Source of the DNA: Deinandra increscens subsp. villosa
Taxonomy: Eukaryota; Streptophyta; Magnoliopsida; Asterales; Asteraceae
Direction of reading: 5' to 3'
Assembly: GCA_039602395.1 (NCBI GenBank)
Contig: JBCNJP010000229.1
Span: forward strand, 202,215 to 266,214
DNA: 64,000 nucleotides
How positions within the stretch are numbered: the stretch's first letter is position 1; each line of letters starts with the position of its first letter. Both the position numbers and the translations under genes were made by a program. The notes under the pieces are model-generated. The model was not told where the DNA came from, ran no database searches, and was given only the letters and a program-made list of their open reading frames with translations. Shown here piece by piece: positions 9,664 to 20,576 of this stretch.

Positions 9664-12600
9664 GAATTTTTTATCTTTGAACATAAGAGGGGGTCTTAAA
9701 TGAGGCTAAGCATTTGTGGGTCAAGCGTCTCAGGAGAGAGTATAATGTCTTGTTTGTAGCCATTCAAGAAACTCAATGGGTGAACAAAGAAGACATTCCG
9801 TGTGAAAAACTTTGGGGTAGAACGGTTTTCGATTACAAGGAGGTTGGGGCTAGTGGCCGATCTGGGGGTCTTATCTCTATTTTAGACCCGAGGATTTTTG
9901 TCCAAGACTCATTCCAACGCTCTGAACTAGATACAATATACAAGACACACTGTAGCATAGGTATATGCTCTAACAATTTTCACAAAGGTGGACTCGGTCA
10001 TCCATAATAACTTTATTATGGTGAGGGGCAGTGTTGTTGGAGTGGACGATCTTATTTCGGTGGTCAACATGTACGGGCCAAAATCGGATCAGGCAAAAAA
10101 GGAAATCTGGACAAGGGTTGTTGATCTAAAAAAACGCTATAGGAGGGATTTGGGTTGTTATGGGAGATTTTAACATTGTTCGCAATAGATCAAAAAGGGA
10201 TGGTGCCTCCTTTTGTCAATCTTCGTCGTATGCGTTTAACAATTTTATTTTGTCCATGGGTCTGGTGGATCTAAATTTAGGGGGTCACAAGTTCACTTTC
10301 TTATCGAGCAGTGGGGGCGGTATTAGCAAGACTGATAGGGGTTAATTTCTAGAGACTTTCTTCTTCAGTGGCCTAAAACAAATGCGAAGGCGGTGGCTCA
10401 TGAACACTCGGACCATTGTCCAATTATGATTAATATCAATGCTCCTGATTATGGTCCGAAACCTTTTAAACTCTTCTCTTCTTGGATGGATAAAGTTGGC
10501 TTTGAGGAGGTAATCTCCAATGCATTATCGAATTTTAGAGGGACTAGGCCGCCAGATTTACTTCTTGCTAGAAAATTAAAGTTTATTAAAGGGGAGCTTA
10601 AAGTTTGGAAGAAGAAGTGGGGCAAGGATGTTGACTGTATTATTCACTTGAAAAAGCAAATAGATGCCATAGATTATGTGGAGGAATATGGGCGTATCAC
10701 TGATGTGGATAGGTCCCTTAGACTTGATCTAAAAAACGAGGTGTTTATGCTCGAAAAGGCGAATCTCATGGACCTCAAACAAAAAGCTAAGGTTAAGTGG
10801 GCTCTTGAAGGGGATGAGAACTCTATAACTTTTCACGGAATGATAAATAAAAAGGTTGAAAATAATCGTATTTTGGGTACTTGGATTGAGGGGGTTTGGA
10901 TTGATAACCCCATCGTTGTCAAAAAAGCCTTTTTTTTATCACTTCAAAGAAGGATTCCTAGAACCTCTTTCCATACGGCCAAAGATGCTTGATGGTGTTT
11001 TTAAATCCATCTCCTCAATTCAAGGTTCTTTTTTTACTATGCCATTCTCGTTGGTTGAAATTAAGATGGCGGTTTGGGATTGTGAAAATGAAAAAAGCCC
11101 GGGCCCGGACAGTTTCAATTTTGCTTTTTTCAAAAGTTTTTGGGATCTCTTCTCTTTGGATTTCAAAAATATTTTGGATTCCTTTAACTCTTCGGGTGTG
11201 GTTAGCAATGGGGTTAACTCGGGTTTCATCGCTCTCATTGCCAAGGTTAAAAACCCGGTCAGTATCGGGGATTTTCGACCTATTAGTCTTGTGGGGGCTA
11301 TCCAAAAAGTGATATCCAAATGTCTTGCTAACCGGATCTTTCTTGTTATGGATTCTATCATTAGTGAATCTCAATTTTCTTTCGATAAAGACTGGTATAT
11401 TCTCGATGGTCCTTTCATTATTAATGAGATTTTGGCTTGGCTAAAGGCGTCCAAAGGTGAGGCTTGTTTTCTCAAAATTGATTTCGAAAAAGCCTACGAC
11501 TCGATCAGTTGGTCATTCTTGGATAATATCTTAGAGTTTATGGGTTTTCCATTTCTCTGGAGGAAATGGATATCCGGGTGCCTCAAGTCCGAAAGGTCGT
11601 CAGTGTTGGTTAATGGCTCTCGTACCATGGAATTTGATATGTCCCGGGGTCTTCGCCAAGGTGATCCTTTGTCTCCTTTCCTTTTCACTATCGTGATGGA
11701 GGCTCTCAATGTTTTGGTCGTTAGAGGATGTAATTTAGGTACGTTCCATGGCCTAATAATGTTTGTGGGAGAAGCTTCGTTGTCCAACTTTGCCAAATTG
11801 GCAAGACATCTTACGTGTTTCTCTTTAGTGTCATGTTTTAAAATTAAATTTAAAAAAAAAGCTCCCTTTTTGGAATAGGGGTGAATGCCCTCTTTCTAAA
11901 GAGTTGCTTATAAACTCCACTGCAAAGTGGATGCCTTCCCGGTGACCTACCTTGGTGTTCCTATTGGCCAAAATCTCAATAGAATTTAATGTTGGCAACC
12001 TTTGATCGATAAAGTCAAGAAACGCCTTTCTAAATGGAAGTCGTATAGCTTATCGTTTGGGGGTAGAGTTACTCTTGCTAAAGCGGTACCTGGGACTATT
12101 CCCACTTATTATCTCTCTTTGTTTAAAGCGCCGTGTGGTGTCATTAATAAGTTGGAAGCAATCAGTAGAAGTTTTGTGTGGGGGGCTTCGAGTGAAAAAA
12201 AGAAAATTGCGTGGATTGCTTGGAGAAAACTTCTTGCGGATAAAGAGGATGGTGGGTTAGGCATTGGCTCGATAAAGGCGGCAAATGTATCCTTGCTTTT
12301 GAAATGGCTCTTTCGCTTCAAGACTAAAAGTGATATCATTTGGTCTAGGGTGATTCGTGCAATTCATGAGCGTAATAGGAATGCCTTGGCCTACCCGGTT
12401 AAGAGTTCTATTAGAAGAGGTTGGGTTAATGTTTTAAAAGTTTGGAAGGAGGCTAGAACGATGGGCTTAGACGATGTTAATGGGCTCCATTGTTCCCTGA
12501 CAAATGGACAGCTTCTCCGCTTCTGGGCCGATAACTGTTTCATGTGGAAAAAAAAAGAAAAATTGTGTTGTTGCTGATAGAGTGTGCATGGTGGGTGAGG

Positions 12601-12950
12601 AGGTTGTCCTTTATTGTTTCTCGTCCCAGGGGTGTCTGGCTTCGGATGTTAGGGATGACCTCAGTTTTCTAAATGATTTACTGGAGGATGTGTGGTTACT
12701 GCAGGGGCCGGATAAATGGGGTTGGGGTTCTTCGTGTGGTGACGTTTATGATGCCGGTGTTGTGAGATCGATCATCCAGAAGGGGTTTCTTTCGGTGTCG
12801 GACCCTCCTTTCCCTTGGATGAATTGGGTCCCCCTTAAGGTGTGTGCGTTTGTCTGGCAAGTGTGGGGTAATTTTCCGTTTGTCTGGCAAGTATTGCCTC
12901 TTTCTTTCTTGTGGATTAGTAATAGGGGGAGATTGAGTGGGAGTTATTAG
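9664..12950 (+). pseudogene. LINE ORF2 (endonuclease-reverse transcriptase), broken
   Basis: The frame starts MNFLSLNIRGG at 9664. Endonuclease motifs follow in order: QETQ near 9766, GDFN at 10163 and SDHCP at about 10408. These are the catalytic glutamate, aspartate/asparagine and histidine of the EEP fold. Reverse transcriptase motifs follow at 11100-11870: SPGPDSFN, DFRPISL, KIDFEKAYDS and GLRQGDPLSP. The YADD/FADD catalytic box expected near 11748-11761 is absent: the frame passes directly from FHG to LIMFVGE. A further frameshift after 11878 leads to the C-terminal part (12002-12577, 12504-12950) with a PLKVCAFVW segment like the zf-RVT domain. Several stops and frameshifts occur, so it is inactive. 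Confidence 0.85.
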
Positions 12951-13067
12951 CAAGTGTGGTGTAATTTTCCTTTTCATGTTGTGTATCAAGACTCTCTAGC
13001 TCCTTGCTAGGGTCTTCCTTTTGGTTTTAATTTATGGCTGTTTCTAAAAAAATATCGAAGTTGTGTA

Positions 13068-13320
13068 AATTGTGTAAGGTAGCCTAAACTGGAGGGGTGT
13101 GAGGGGGTGTTTATGTCATTATAATTTTAGTTTATAGCTCCTGGTAATAAAAATAAAAATGATATAATCCAACTCAGATTTGTTTGATTGCGATTCCATC
13201 GAGGTGAAAGCCGGACTCCCTGGGCCCACTCTCTACACCTACAAGAATCGAAATCCTGCAAAACCCACCCACACGCATAATCTCTCGCGACGCCATTCAA
13301 AATACACAAATCGCCGGAAA
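13068..13320 (+). promoter_or_regulatory. Presumed promoter and 5' leader of the fucosyltransferase gene
   Basis: The 250 bases between the LINE target duplication and the uORF hold AT-rich sequence (about 13120-13165), then a C-rich leader-like stretch. No unambiguous TATA box is visible. The LINE limits the native proximal promoter to about 300 bp. Confidence 0.35.
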
Positions 13321-13359
13321 ATGAATCCCGCCGCCGCCGCCGCCGCCGCAATCCGCTAA
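13321..13359 (+). CDS. Upstream ORF, 12 aa, poly-alanine
   Basis: ATG AAT CCC is followed by six GCC codons and GCA ATC CGC TAA: M-N-P-A7-I-R. It ends 10 bases before the main ATG at 13370. The frame is a (GCC)n microsatellite, so alanine number is likely length-variable. It could reduce initiation at the main ATG, but whether it is inside the transcript is not known from sequence. Confidence 0.4.
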   Translation: MNPAAAAAAAIR

Positions 13360-13369
13360 ATAATCAACC

Positions 13370-16220
13370 ATGAAGAAAAGAAGCCGCCATCAGAACAGCG
13401 CTGCTTACATCGGCGTCGGAATATTGCAAGGCGTAATACTCTGCCACCGTCGCCGCATCCACCTCCTCCCTCTCATCTCCGCCGTCTCCGGCTGCATTCT
13501 CTTCTTCTTCGCCCTCTTATCATTCCTATCGCCACCGATCAACAACCACCACACGGTAAAAAAGAAAAAAAACCCTTTTAAGTTTCATTTTTTTCTTTCA
13601 CCTGATCATGATTTCGATCGAATTTAATTATTGTTGTTTACAGTCCGATCAAGAAACCGAGGTGTGGTCACATGTCGGAAAGCCGACAGCTTTTCTTGTT
13701 CCGGTAAGCGTTACATTGGATTTGTTTTCTGTTTTATTGTATATTTTAATTTAATCCTTATGCGGATTATTAAATTAATTTTCGTTTTATTTGACTTATT
13801 ATTATTTTTATTTTAATTTGTTGTGCATTTGAAGCCGTCAAGAGACGAAGGGAGTGCACGCCGGAATCTATGGACGTCACTTCAATCCCGATTCTACTAC
13901 GGCTGCTCCGAAAAAAGTCAAAATTTTCTAGGTATGCATATACATATATTTATTTTCTTTTAATGTGGACGAGATATAATTACTCTAAATCTCTAATAAA
14001 AATAAATCTCCTTGTATGTATGTATTTCCATTTATGTTATATTGTTGTTAGAGAGAGAAGATGGAGGAGAGAGATGGTATGTCAGAATTGCTTATATACA
14101 TCCTTTGTAATAAGGATAATTTAATCATTTAACTAAAAAACAAATTAGCAGAAAACGAGAGTATATTATTTCAAACCTGTAGATTGTGAATTTAAAACAT
14201 AAAAAGAATAAAAAATTAGAGACACGAAAAATGTGATTATTGTTTGTAATTATTGTGAAAATCTTGTATATAATTAAAAGGTTAATTTTGTTACATTGAA
14301 TATTGTAGAAGCAAAGGCCAAGACTAACCCCTCTCGGTTTTTGTTGATCGCTACGAGCGGTGGGTTGAACCAACAACGAACCGGGGTATGTTAATCAACC
14401 TAGCTAGCTACGCACGTGGTGCCATCTCGATCATCTTAGTTAACCTTGGTGATGCTAACTGCTATTAATAATATAATATATGCAGATAACGGATGCAGTG
14501 GTGGCCGCTTATATACTCAATGCCACACTTGTAGTCCCAACACTTGACCAAAAATCATACTGGAAGGATCAAAGGTAGCCCCCGGGTTTCAAATATATAT
14601 ATTCTAGTTAAAAAAAAATGGATCCATATAGTGGTATTGGAGTAAAATTAAATATGTATGTGTTTACTGCAGTAATTTCTCTGAGATCTTTGATGTTGAG
14701 TGGTTCATATCATATCTGTCTAAAGATGTTAAGATTGTGAAAGAACTCCCCGCGATCAATGGAAGAGTTGTCACTCCATATCACACCCGAGTACCCCGTA
14801 AATGCAATCAGGGCTGCTATCAATCTCGTATGGTACCTCTTCTAGACAAGAAGAAGGTACACATTATATGTTTACGAGATGTAACATATAACGTTTATTA
14901 GTTTGGTTTATATAAAGAGAGAGATATTGATTGAATATTGGTAATTTGAATTTGGTTGTTGCAGGCTGTTATACTTACCAAGTTTGATTTTAGGCTATCA
15001 AACAGACTGGCTACAAATCTCCAAAAGTTGAGATGCCGAGCTAATTATCACGCTTTGAAGTTTACCGACCCGATTCTTGAAATGGGACAAATGTTAGTCC
15101 AACGAATGAGGAAGAAAAGCAAGCATTTCATCGCTTTGCATTTGAGGTACATATATAATAATTAATAATAATTAAGATATATATGATATGATTGCACACC
15201 TAATCTGGTCACGAGTATTCAGATTTGAATCCGATATGCTGGCCTTCTCTGGGTGCTATTACGGTGGTGGAGATGAGGAAAGACGAGATTTACAACAGAT
15301 TCGAAAACGCTGGAAAACGTTACACGTACGTAAGACCGGTCCCGCCCCGGCCTATAAAGAAATTATTAATCTTTTACTCTTCTAAAATCTACTTCTAAAA
15401 TGCAATGATTGCAGAAAAGGAACCCGGATAGGGAGCGGAGGCAAGGGAGATGCCCACTAACTCCAGAAGAAGTGGGGCTTATGCTACGGGCATTAGGCTA
15501 CGATAGTGACGTTCACATCTACGTGGCATCCGGTGAAGTTTACGGCGGTGAAACAACGTTAGCCCCCTTGAAAGCTCTGTTCCCGAACATCCACTCCAAA
15601 GACACCATCGCGACCAAACAAGAACTGTCACCATTTGCCTCGTACTCTTCGCGTTTGGCAGCGTTAGATTTCATGGTTTCTGACCAAAGTGATGTTTTTG
15701 TCACAAACAACAACGGTAACATGGCTAAAATGTTAGCCGGGAGAAGGTAATCATAATCTTAAAATCGTAATCACAATCATAATAATGTAATCTATTAAGT
15801 GGTTTGATTAGATATAAATATATATGCTTCAACAGGAGGTATTTTGGGCATAAACCTACGATCCGGCCAAACGCCAAAAAGCTCTGGCGTTTGTTTATGG
15901 ACCGGAATAACATGACATGGGACGAGTTCTCAACCACGACCCGAGATTATCAAACCGGGTTCATGGGTGACCCGGACGAGGTTAAACCAGGAAGGGGAGA
16001 GTTTCACGAGAACCCAGTGGCTTGCATATGTAAGGCGGAGGAGTCGAAACCGATGATACATTCAAAAGTAGACGTTGAAACTTCTGAAACCGATGATGAG
16101 GAAGACGTTGAGAACGAAAACAGGAGTCATGTTGCAAGGTTGGCTTCTAGAGATGGGTCAGATTTGGGACACATGGTTAATTTGGAGAATCCTGAACTTG
16201 AGGAGATTTTTTCCGATTAG
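13370..16220 (+). CDS. O-fucosyltransferase family protein (PF10250 type), 10 exons, 564 aa
   Basis: Joining exons 13370-13555, 13644-13703, 13835-13931, 14309-14385, 14486-14574, 14673-14856, 14965-15146, 15223-15325, 15415-15746 and 15836-16220 gives one open frame of 564 codons plus stop, with every intron GT-AG. Residues 31-53 form a single hydrophobic segment after a basic N-terminus (MKKRSR), the layout of a type II Golgi membrane protein. Motifs typical of plant GDP-fucose protein O-fucosyltransferase-like proteins are present: FYYGCS (about 102-107), ATSGGLNQQRTG (129-140, donor-binding region), HFIALHLR followed by FESDMLAFSGC (285-303), and YVASGEVYGG in exon 9. The tail (about 505-564) is acidic. 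The family transfers or is thought to transfer deoxy sugars to wall glycans or proteins. The acceptor cannot be read from sequence, and I do not assign a gene symbol. Confidence 0.93.
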
Positions 16221-16809
16221 TTAGTAAATCACTTCATTTTTTCAATTGTTGATTGTTTGTTTAAAGAACATTTTTTGGGAAATGGTATACCATAGTGTAT
16301 AGAGGCTTTTGAATCTTTTTGATAGGTTGTGTGTATTCATTTCTCACTTAATGAGTATGCATATTAGAAAAAATAAGTTTGGATTAAAAACTTATGTATT
16401 GGGCTTTTGCATAACGTTTTTTTAACGGCTAACTATATGATTGAATGATTGAAGCATTTTATAGGTAAACTATCGATTCTTAATGGAACAAAACATGGAA
16501 GTTTACAAGAACAAAAAAAATGTAAAAAAAAAAGTGTGTTTAACCAAAAATTGTAGGATCAGATTTCGGCGACGTGGTTTGAATCAGATTAACTCAAACT
16601 TCGAATCTGATTGGAATTGATGTTTCTGGATGATCGGAATACTTTCATGCACAACTAACAACACGCTAGGACCAAAGCAGGACAGGAAAGATTGTCCTGT
16701 GAAGGCTCTCCGGCGTGAGAACAAATAATAGGAATGATCGGAGAAAGAAACTGTGTGAAAGTGCATGTGTAAGTGTGAGCATGAAATGTACCTAGAATGA
16801 CTCTACGGT
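16221..16809. other. 3' flank of the fucosyltransferase gene
   Basis: AT-rich to about 16550, presumably including the 3' UTR, with no clear AATAAA signal. The region 16560-16800 is more mixed and contains short frames on both strands but no recognisable gene. Confidence 0.5.
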
Positions 16810-17111
16810 GGTGTTTGGTTTGTGGAATTCAATGGAATTGGAATTGATATTTTTTCAATTCAAAATTGTTCTTGATTGGGTAACGAAGGAATTTGAAATG
16901 CAATGAATTCCTTTAATCAGTGAAATATAGTACTATTTTAACATTCTTTAAAAATCCTTCACTTTAATTAATGAAAGTTACATGACCTCAAATTTCATTG
17001 ATTATAGGAATTCATTCCAATTTAAATTTGTCCATAACCCAACTAAACACAACTTTCAAAGGAAAATTTTGCAATTTCAATTCCATTGAATTCCACGAAC
17101 CAAAGGACACC
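16810..17111. mobile_element. MITE with about 40-bp terminal inverted repeats
   Basis: The left end GGTGTTTGGTTTGTGGAATT continues CAATGGAATTGGAATTGA. The reverse complement of the right end reads GGTGTCCTTTGGTTCGTGG and continues AATTCAATGGAATTGAAATT. The interior is AT-rich and noncoding, about 300 bp in all. I cannot find a convincing target duplication, so the superfamily is open. Two 32-bp direct repeats (TTTATACTTTGAATTGAATG core) follow at about 17115-17175. Confidence 0.65.
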
Positions 17112-17225
17112 TAAGTATTTATACTTTGAATTGAATGGAGTGTCAAGTGTTTATACTTTGAATTGAATGGAGAGTTATGTCACGCGCCCACACGTGGGCC
17201 TTATAGAAACAGTAACACATCTATG

Positions 17226-18004
17226 TGTTATACCCCAGATTTCGCACTAAAAATTTACTAACATTCTTTGAGAGGTTTGGACCCTTGGATGTCGGACAAC
17301 CATGAACTGTGTATATGGCTTATCGGTACCTTGGATTTCTGATTCATGATACCCCAGGATATCGTATATCCAAGGACTGTATATTTATATTATGAATTAT
17401 CTTGACCCAGCATGTACGGTTACCCAGCATGCTAGGGCATCGTTACTAACAACTTGTTCTTGACTTTGTTTGATCTATAGTCAGGTACGAAAGATTGAAT
17501 AACGATCAAGATTGTAAAAACACGTGCAGAATGGAAGACTCGCCGACGAACTCGGTCAATAACGAACAGAAGCCGTTGGAGGGAGATCCCTAGAATCTCG
17601 GAAATATAGTTAGGCTTTTTTATGTATTTAAACGCGGAATAGGGTTTATTTTTTTCACTCTCTCGATCACTTGTATTCACACTACCACCTAGCAAACAAG
17701 CCACAAACACTTGTACTCAGAATATTTGACTTGGCAATAAACAGGCAACATGTGTTATCATTGCCGAAGGGGTTTTTTATGCCGGCAATCCTTGAAGACA
17801 TTCAAGGATTAAGGGCTTTTCCGTCTTTCAAATCTCGTTGTTCATAGTTGCATCCAGGGAGGGTATTGCTTGTGTTTCTATTCATCTTATTTAAACCGTG
17901 GATTTTAACCAACAAACTTGATTTTACAAACTATACATCCAGGGCACCATACCTCACAAACGGATTTGTTACTTAATTTTGCTTAGTAAGTTTTGACCAA
18001 AACA
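17226..18004 (+). repeat. 5' LTR of the Tat element
   Basis: 779 bp, starting TGTTATACCCC and ending CCAAAACA. It is homologous throughout to 54826-55609, including the segment GTGTTATCATTGCCGAAGGG. A palindromic CACACGTGGG-type sequence lies just outside the left end. The left flank is CTATG; the right target copy is not available. Confidence 0.8.
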
Positions 18005-18006
18005 AT

Positions 18007-18024
18007 TTGGCGCCCAGCGTGGGG
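18007..18024 (+). other. Primer-binding site of the Tat element
   Basis: TTGGCGCCCAGCGTGGGG lies two bases inside the LTR end. It is the TGGCGCC type of site seen in Tat-like elements. The related element has a C-to-T-type variant of it at 55612. I do not assign the tRNA with certainty. Confidence 0.7.
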
Positions 18025-18097
18025 CAATTGGTGTCAATATTTTTTCAACCTCTTGTTAGATTCATTTTTACTTGATCTTTACAAAGATCTATAAAAA

Positions 18098-19850
18098 ATG
18101 GCAACACAACCAAGTAACTCATATGCAACTACCCCTGCAAGCAATTCTACTACTACTAGCACTATTCTTCCTCCACAACCTCCACGGGTCACCACGTCAA
18201 CGACCACTACCGTGAACCGCAATACCAGCAGGGCTACCAATCAGGGTGTCACTGGTACAGGACGTAGTGGAGAAATTCCACTGATAGTTTCTAATGATGA
18301 ACTCCTTACCATGTTCGTAAAAGTATAGCAATATATGTAGCAACATTAGAAAGTGAACCAAGACATGTTTGGAGTGGTAGCCAAGCTGAGGTCAGAAATG
18401 AACAAGGTGGATCATACACCCGTATCTCCTGTTCAAGCCAGAAGGCTGCAGTACGGCGGTCCTGGGAACGGATCTAGTCTAGCAGATGACATTCAAATCA
18501 TTGATCCGAGGCCTACATATGCTACCGCTTATACTACCTTGTCTGACAGGCCCAGGATGTCTACATTCAGGGACTCTGCCTCGAATCCTGGGGGCACCAC
18601 TACCCAGGATACTGGTAACATCCTTGGAACCCCTAACCTTAATGCTCATACTAATGAATCTATGCAGGATACAGGCTTAAGCCCAGCAGTGGCAAAGGAA
18701 CTCAAAAAATTGAAGGAGATGATCTCGAGTGTTCGTGGGGTGGTCCAGCCTATCCCTAAAGTAGCACCATCGAGTCATCGACTTTCAAGGTTCGCTCCCC
18801 CAATATGTGACGTGGAGATACCCAAGAGGTTTCAGACTCCCAGTGTGAAACTATACGATGGCACAACTGATCTAGAGGAATACGTAGCTCAGTATATGGA
18901 GAGGATGGAGGTGATCTACATGCCCCCTGATATTGAGAAGGCATGCCTATGTAAAGGTTTCGGGTCAACACTCACAGGTTCATCCTTGAAATGGTTGCTG
19001 AGTATTCCACCTTATTCTATCCCATCCTTTTCTCATTTAATTAACTTATTCAATAACCAATTTTCTTGTAGTCGCAGTTTTGAAAAACTGACGAGTGATC
19101 TTTATAGGGTTACCCAGAATGCTAACGAGTCTATCAGGTATTATGTAAACAGGTTCGGCAAGGAGACCTTGGATATTCCCAATATGGACATGGCTACTGC
19201 TGTCCAAGCATTTAAGATGGGCCTCAAGAAGGATTCGCCCTTCTATCAAGATCTTGTAATGAACCCCTGTCACAGACTTGATGAAGTAAGGCATATGGTC
19301 CTACGATTCATCAGGCTTGAAGATGATAGGAAAATACAGGAAAAAGCTGACGTTGTCCCAGGATACGGCTCTTCCAACAGGAAATCAGAACTGGCACATC
19401 CAAAGTCCCAGAGGCCTAAACCCTATTCCAAACCCGATAATCCAAGGGTTAATAGGGTCGAACAGGGTGAAGACGAGGATGATGAAGAGTATCCTACTTT
19501 TAATGAATTTTGTTTTGCTACTGACATTGTAGGTGTGATCAATGCTATGCAGGACCTGGGGGACAAAGCAAGGTGGCCCAGGAAGACAGACAACAGGCGT
19601 CGTGGAAGGATAAGTCCAAGTGGTGTGTGTACCACGTGGACTTTGGCCATGTAAACGAGGATTGCATATGCCATGCGCAAGGAAATCAGCTACCTGCTGA
19701 TCAAGGGTTTCCTGAAAGAGCTCTTGGGAAAGAAGAAGGACAAATCCAAGGGCGCTAACCAGTCTGCGAAATCCAGGGGCACTGACCAAACCCAAGATAC
19801 AGACAGATCACGCGGACATCCTGAACGAGCAGCATCTCCATCTCCGGATG
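18098..19850 (+). pseudogene. Tat gag, broken
   Basis: The start ATG at 18098 (MATQPSNSYATTPAS) is shared with the sister copy at 55706. The protein has a Ser/Thr/Pro-rich N-terminus, then the retrotrans_gag domain (about 18790-19320; FAPPICDVEIPKR, SLKWL, IRYYVNRF). It ends in a CX2HX3GHX4C-like knuckle (WCVYHVDFGHVNEDC, about 19618-19662). Stops at 18326-18345 interrupt a stretch that is open in the sister copy. A frameshift near 19600 separates the knuckle from the main domain. Gag would package element RNA. This copy cannot make full-length protein. Confidence 0.8.
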
Positions 19851-19959
19851 CAAAGGTAATTTATTTTATTTCTGGTGGATCTGACATATGTGGTACTTCT
19901 TATTCTGCAGCTAAAAGGCATGCAAGGGAAACCAAATCAGACATACCCAGGAAATCAGT

Positions 19960-20365
19960 CAAAGCCTCAATACAAGCAGATCTGAAGGATGTTACCTTCA
20001 GCAAAGATGATAGGTGCAATGTCATGGACACTCACCATGATGGGCTCGTGATTACGCTCTACATAGCCAACCATTTCGTAAAGAGAATCCTCATTGACGG
20101 GGGCAGTTCTATCAACATTATTCAGCTTGAAACACTGACCAAGATGGGGATACCCCAGGATGAAGTCATCTCCAAACCCACGGTCCTGGTAGGGTTCAGT
20201 GGAGAAACAAAGAATACCCTGGGTGAGGTGAAGCTTCCAGTTTATGTTGAGGGGGTGAACTCGATGCAACGCTTTTGTGTCATGGATGCTCCGTCTGGAT
20301 ATAACATCATCCTGGGTGGACCCTGGATTCAGGACATGAAATTTGTCCCCTCTACACACCATTAG
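19960..20365 (+). pseudogene. Tat aspartic protease domain
   Basis: In the frame 19673-20365 the active-site segment is ILIDGGSSINII, with DGGS in place of the common DTGS, as usual in Tat-group proteases. A GYNIILGGPWI flap-to-C-terminal motif follows. The domain itself is uninterrupted but is separated from gag and RT by frame breaks. It would process the gag-pol polyprotein. Confidence 0.75.
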
Positions 20366-20576
20366 TGCATTAAACTGCCCACACCCTGGGGAGTGGTCAC
20401 CATCCACAGCGATTAACAGGAAGCGAAATACTGCTACACTTCAGCTATGAAGATTTCAACCAAAGCCCGTCAAGGATAGCAATTAAAGAAAAAGACCAGG
20501 GAAATCCTAGAGGCAAGGGAGCAGGATGCAAAGCAAGTAATCCTAGACCCCTTGCATCCTGGGAAGAAGGTGTCAA

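Larger units (their letters stand above)
7825..13057 (+). mobile_element. L1-type LINE, decayed, probable 10-bp target duplication
   Basis: The element carries a plant-L1 arrangement. An RRM-containing ORF1 comes first, then ORF2 with apurinic endonuclease, reverse transcriptase and a C-terminal zinc-binding-type segment, then a short A-run (about 13046-13052). AAGTTGTGTA occurs at 7815-7824 and again at 13058-13067, which fits a target-site duplication, although six bases separate the A-run from it. Both ORFs have several frameshifts and stops. It lies directly beside the right end of the MITE and about 300 bp upstream of the fucosyltransferase ATG. Confidence 0.85.

Noticed and set aside
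11015..11796. Reverse-strand frames opposite the LINE reverse transcriptase
   Set aside because: Shadows of the forward RT, which carries the recognisable motifs.
16584..16766. 60-codon reverse frame downstream of the fucosyltransferase
   Set aside because: No domain and no splice or start context; it is within random expectation.
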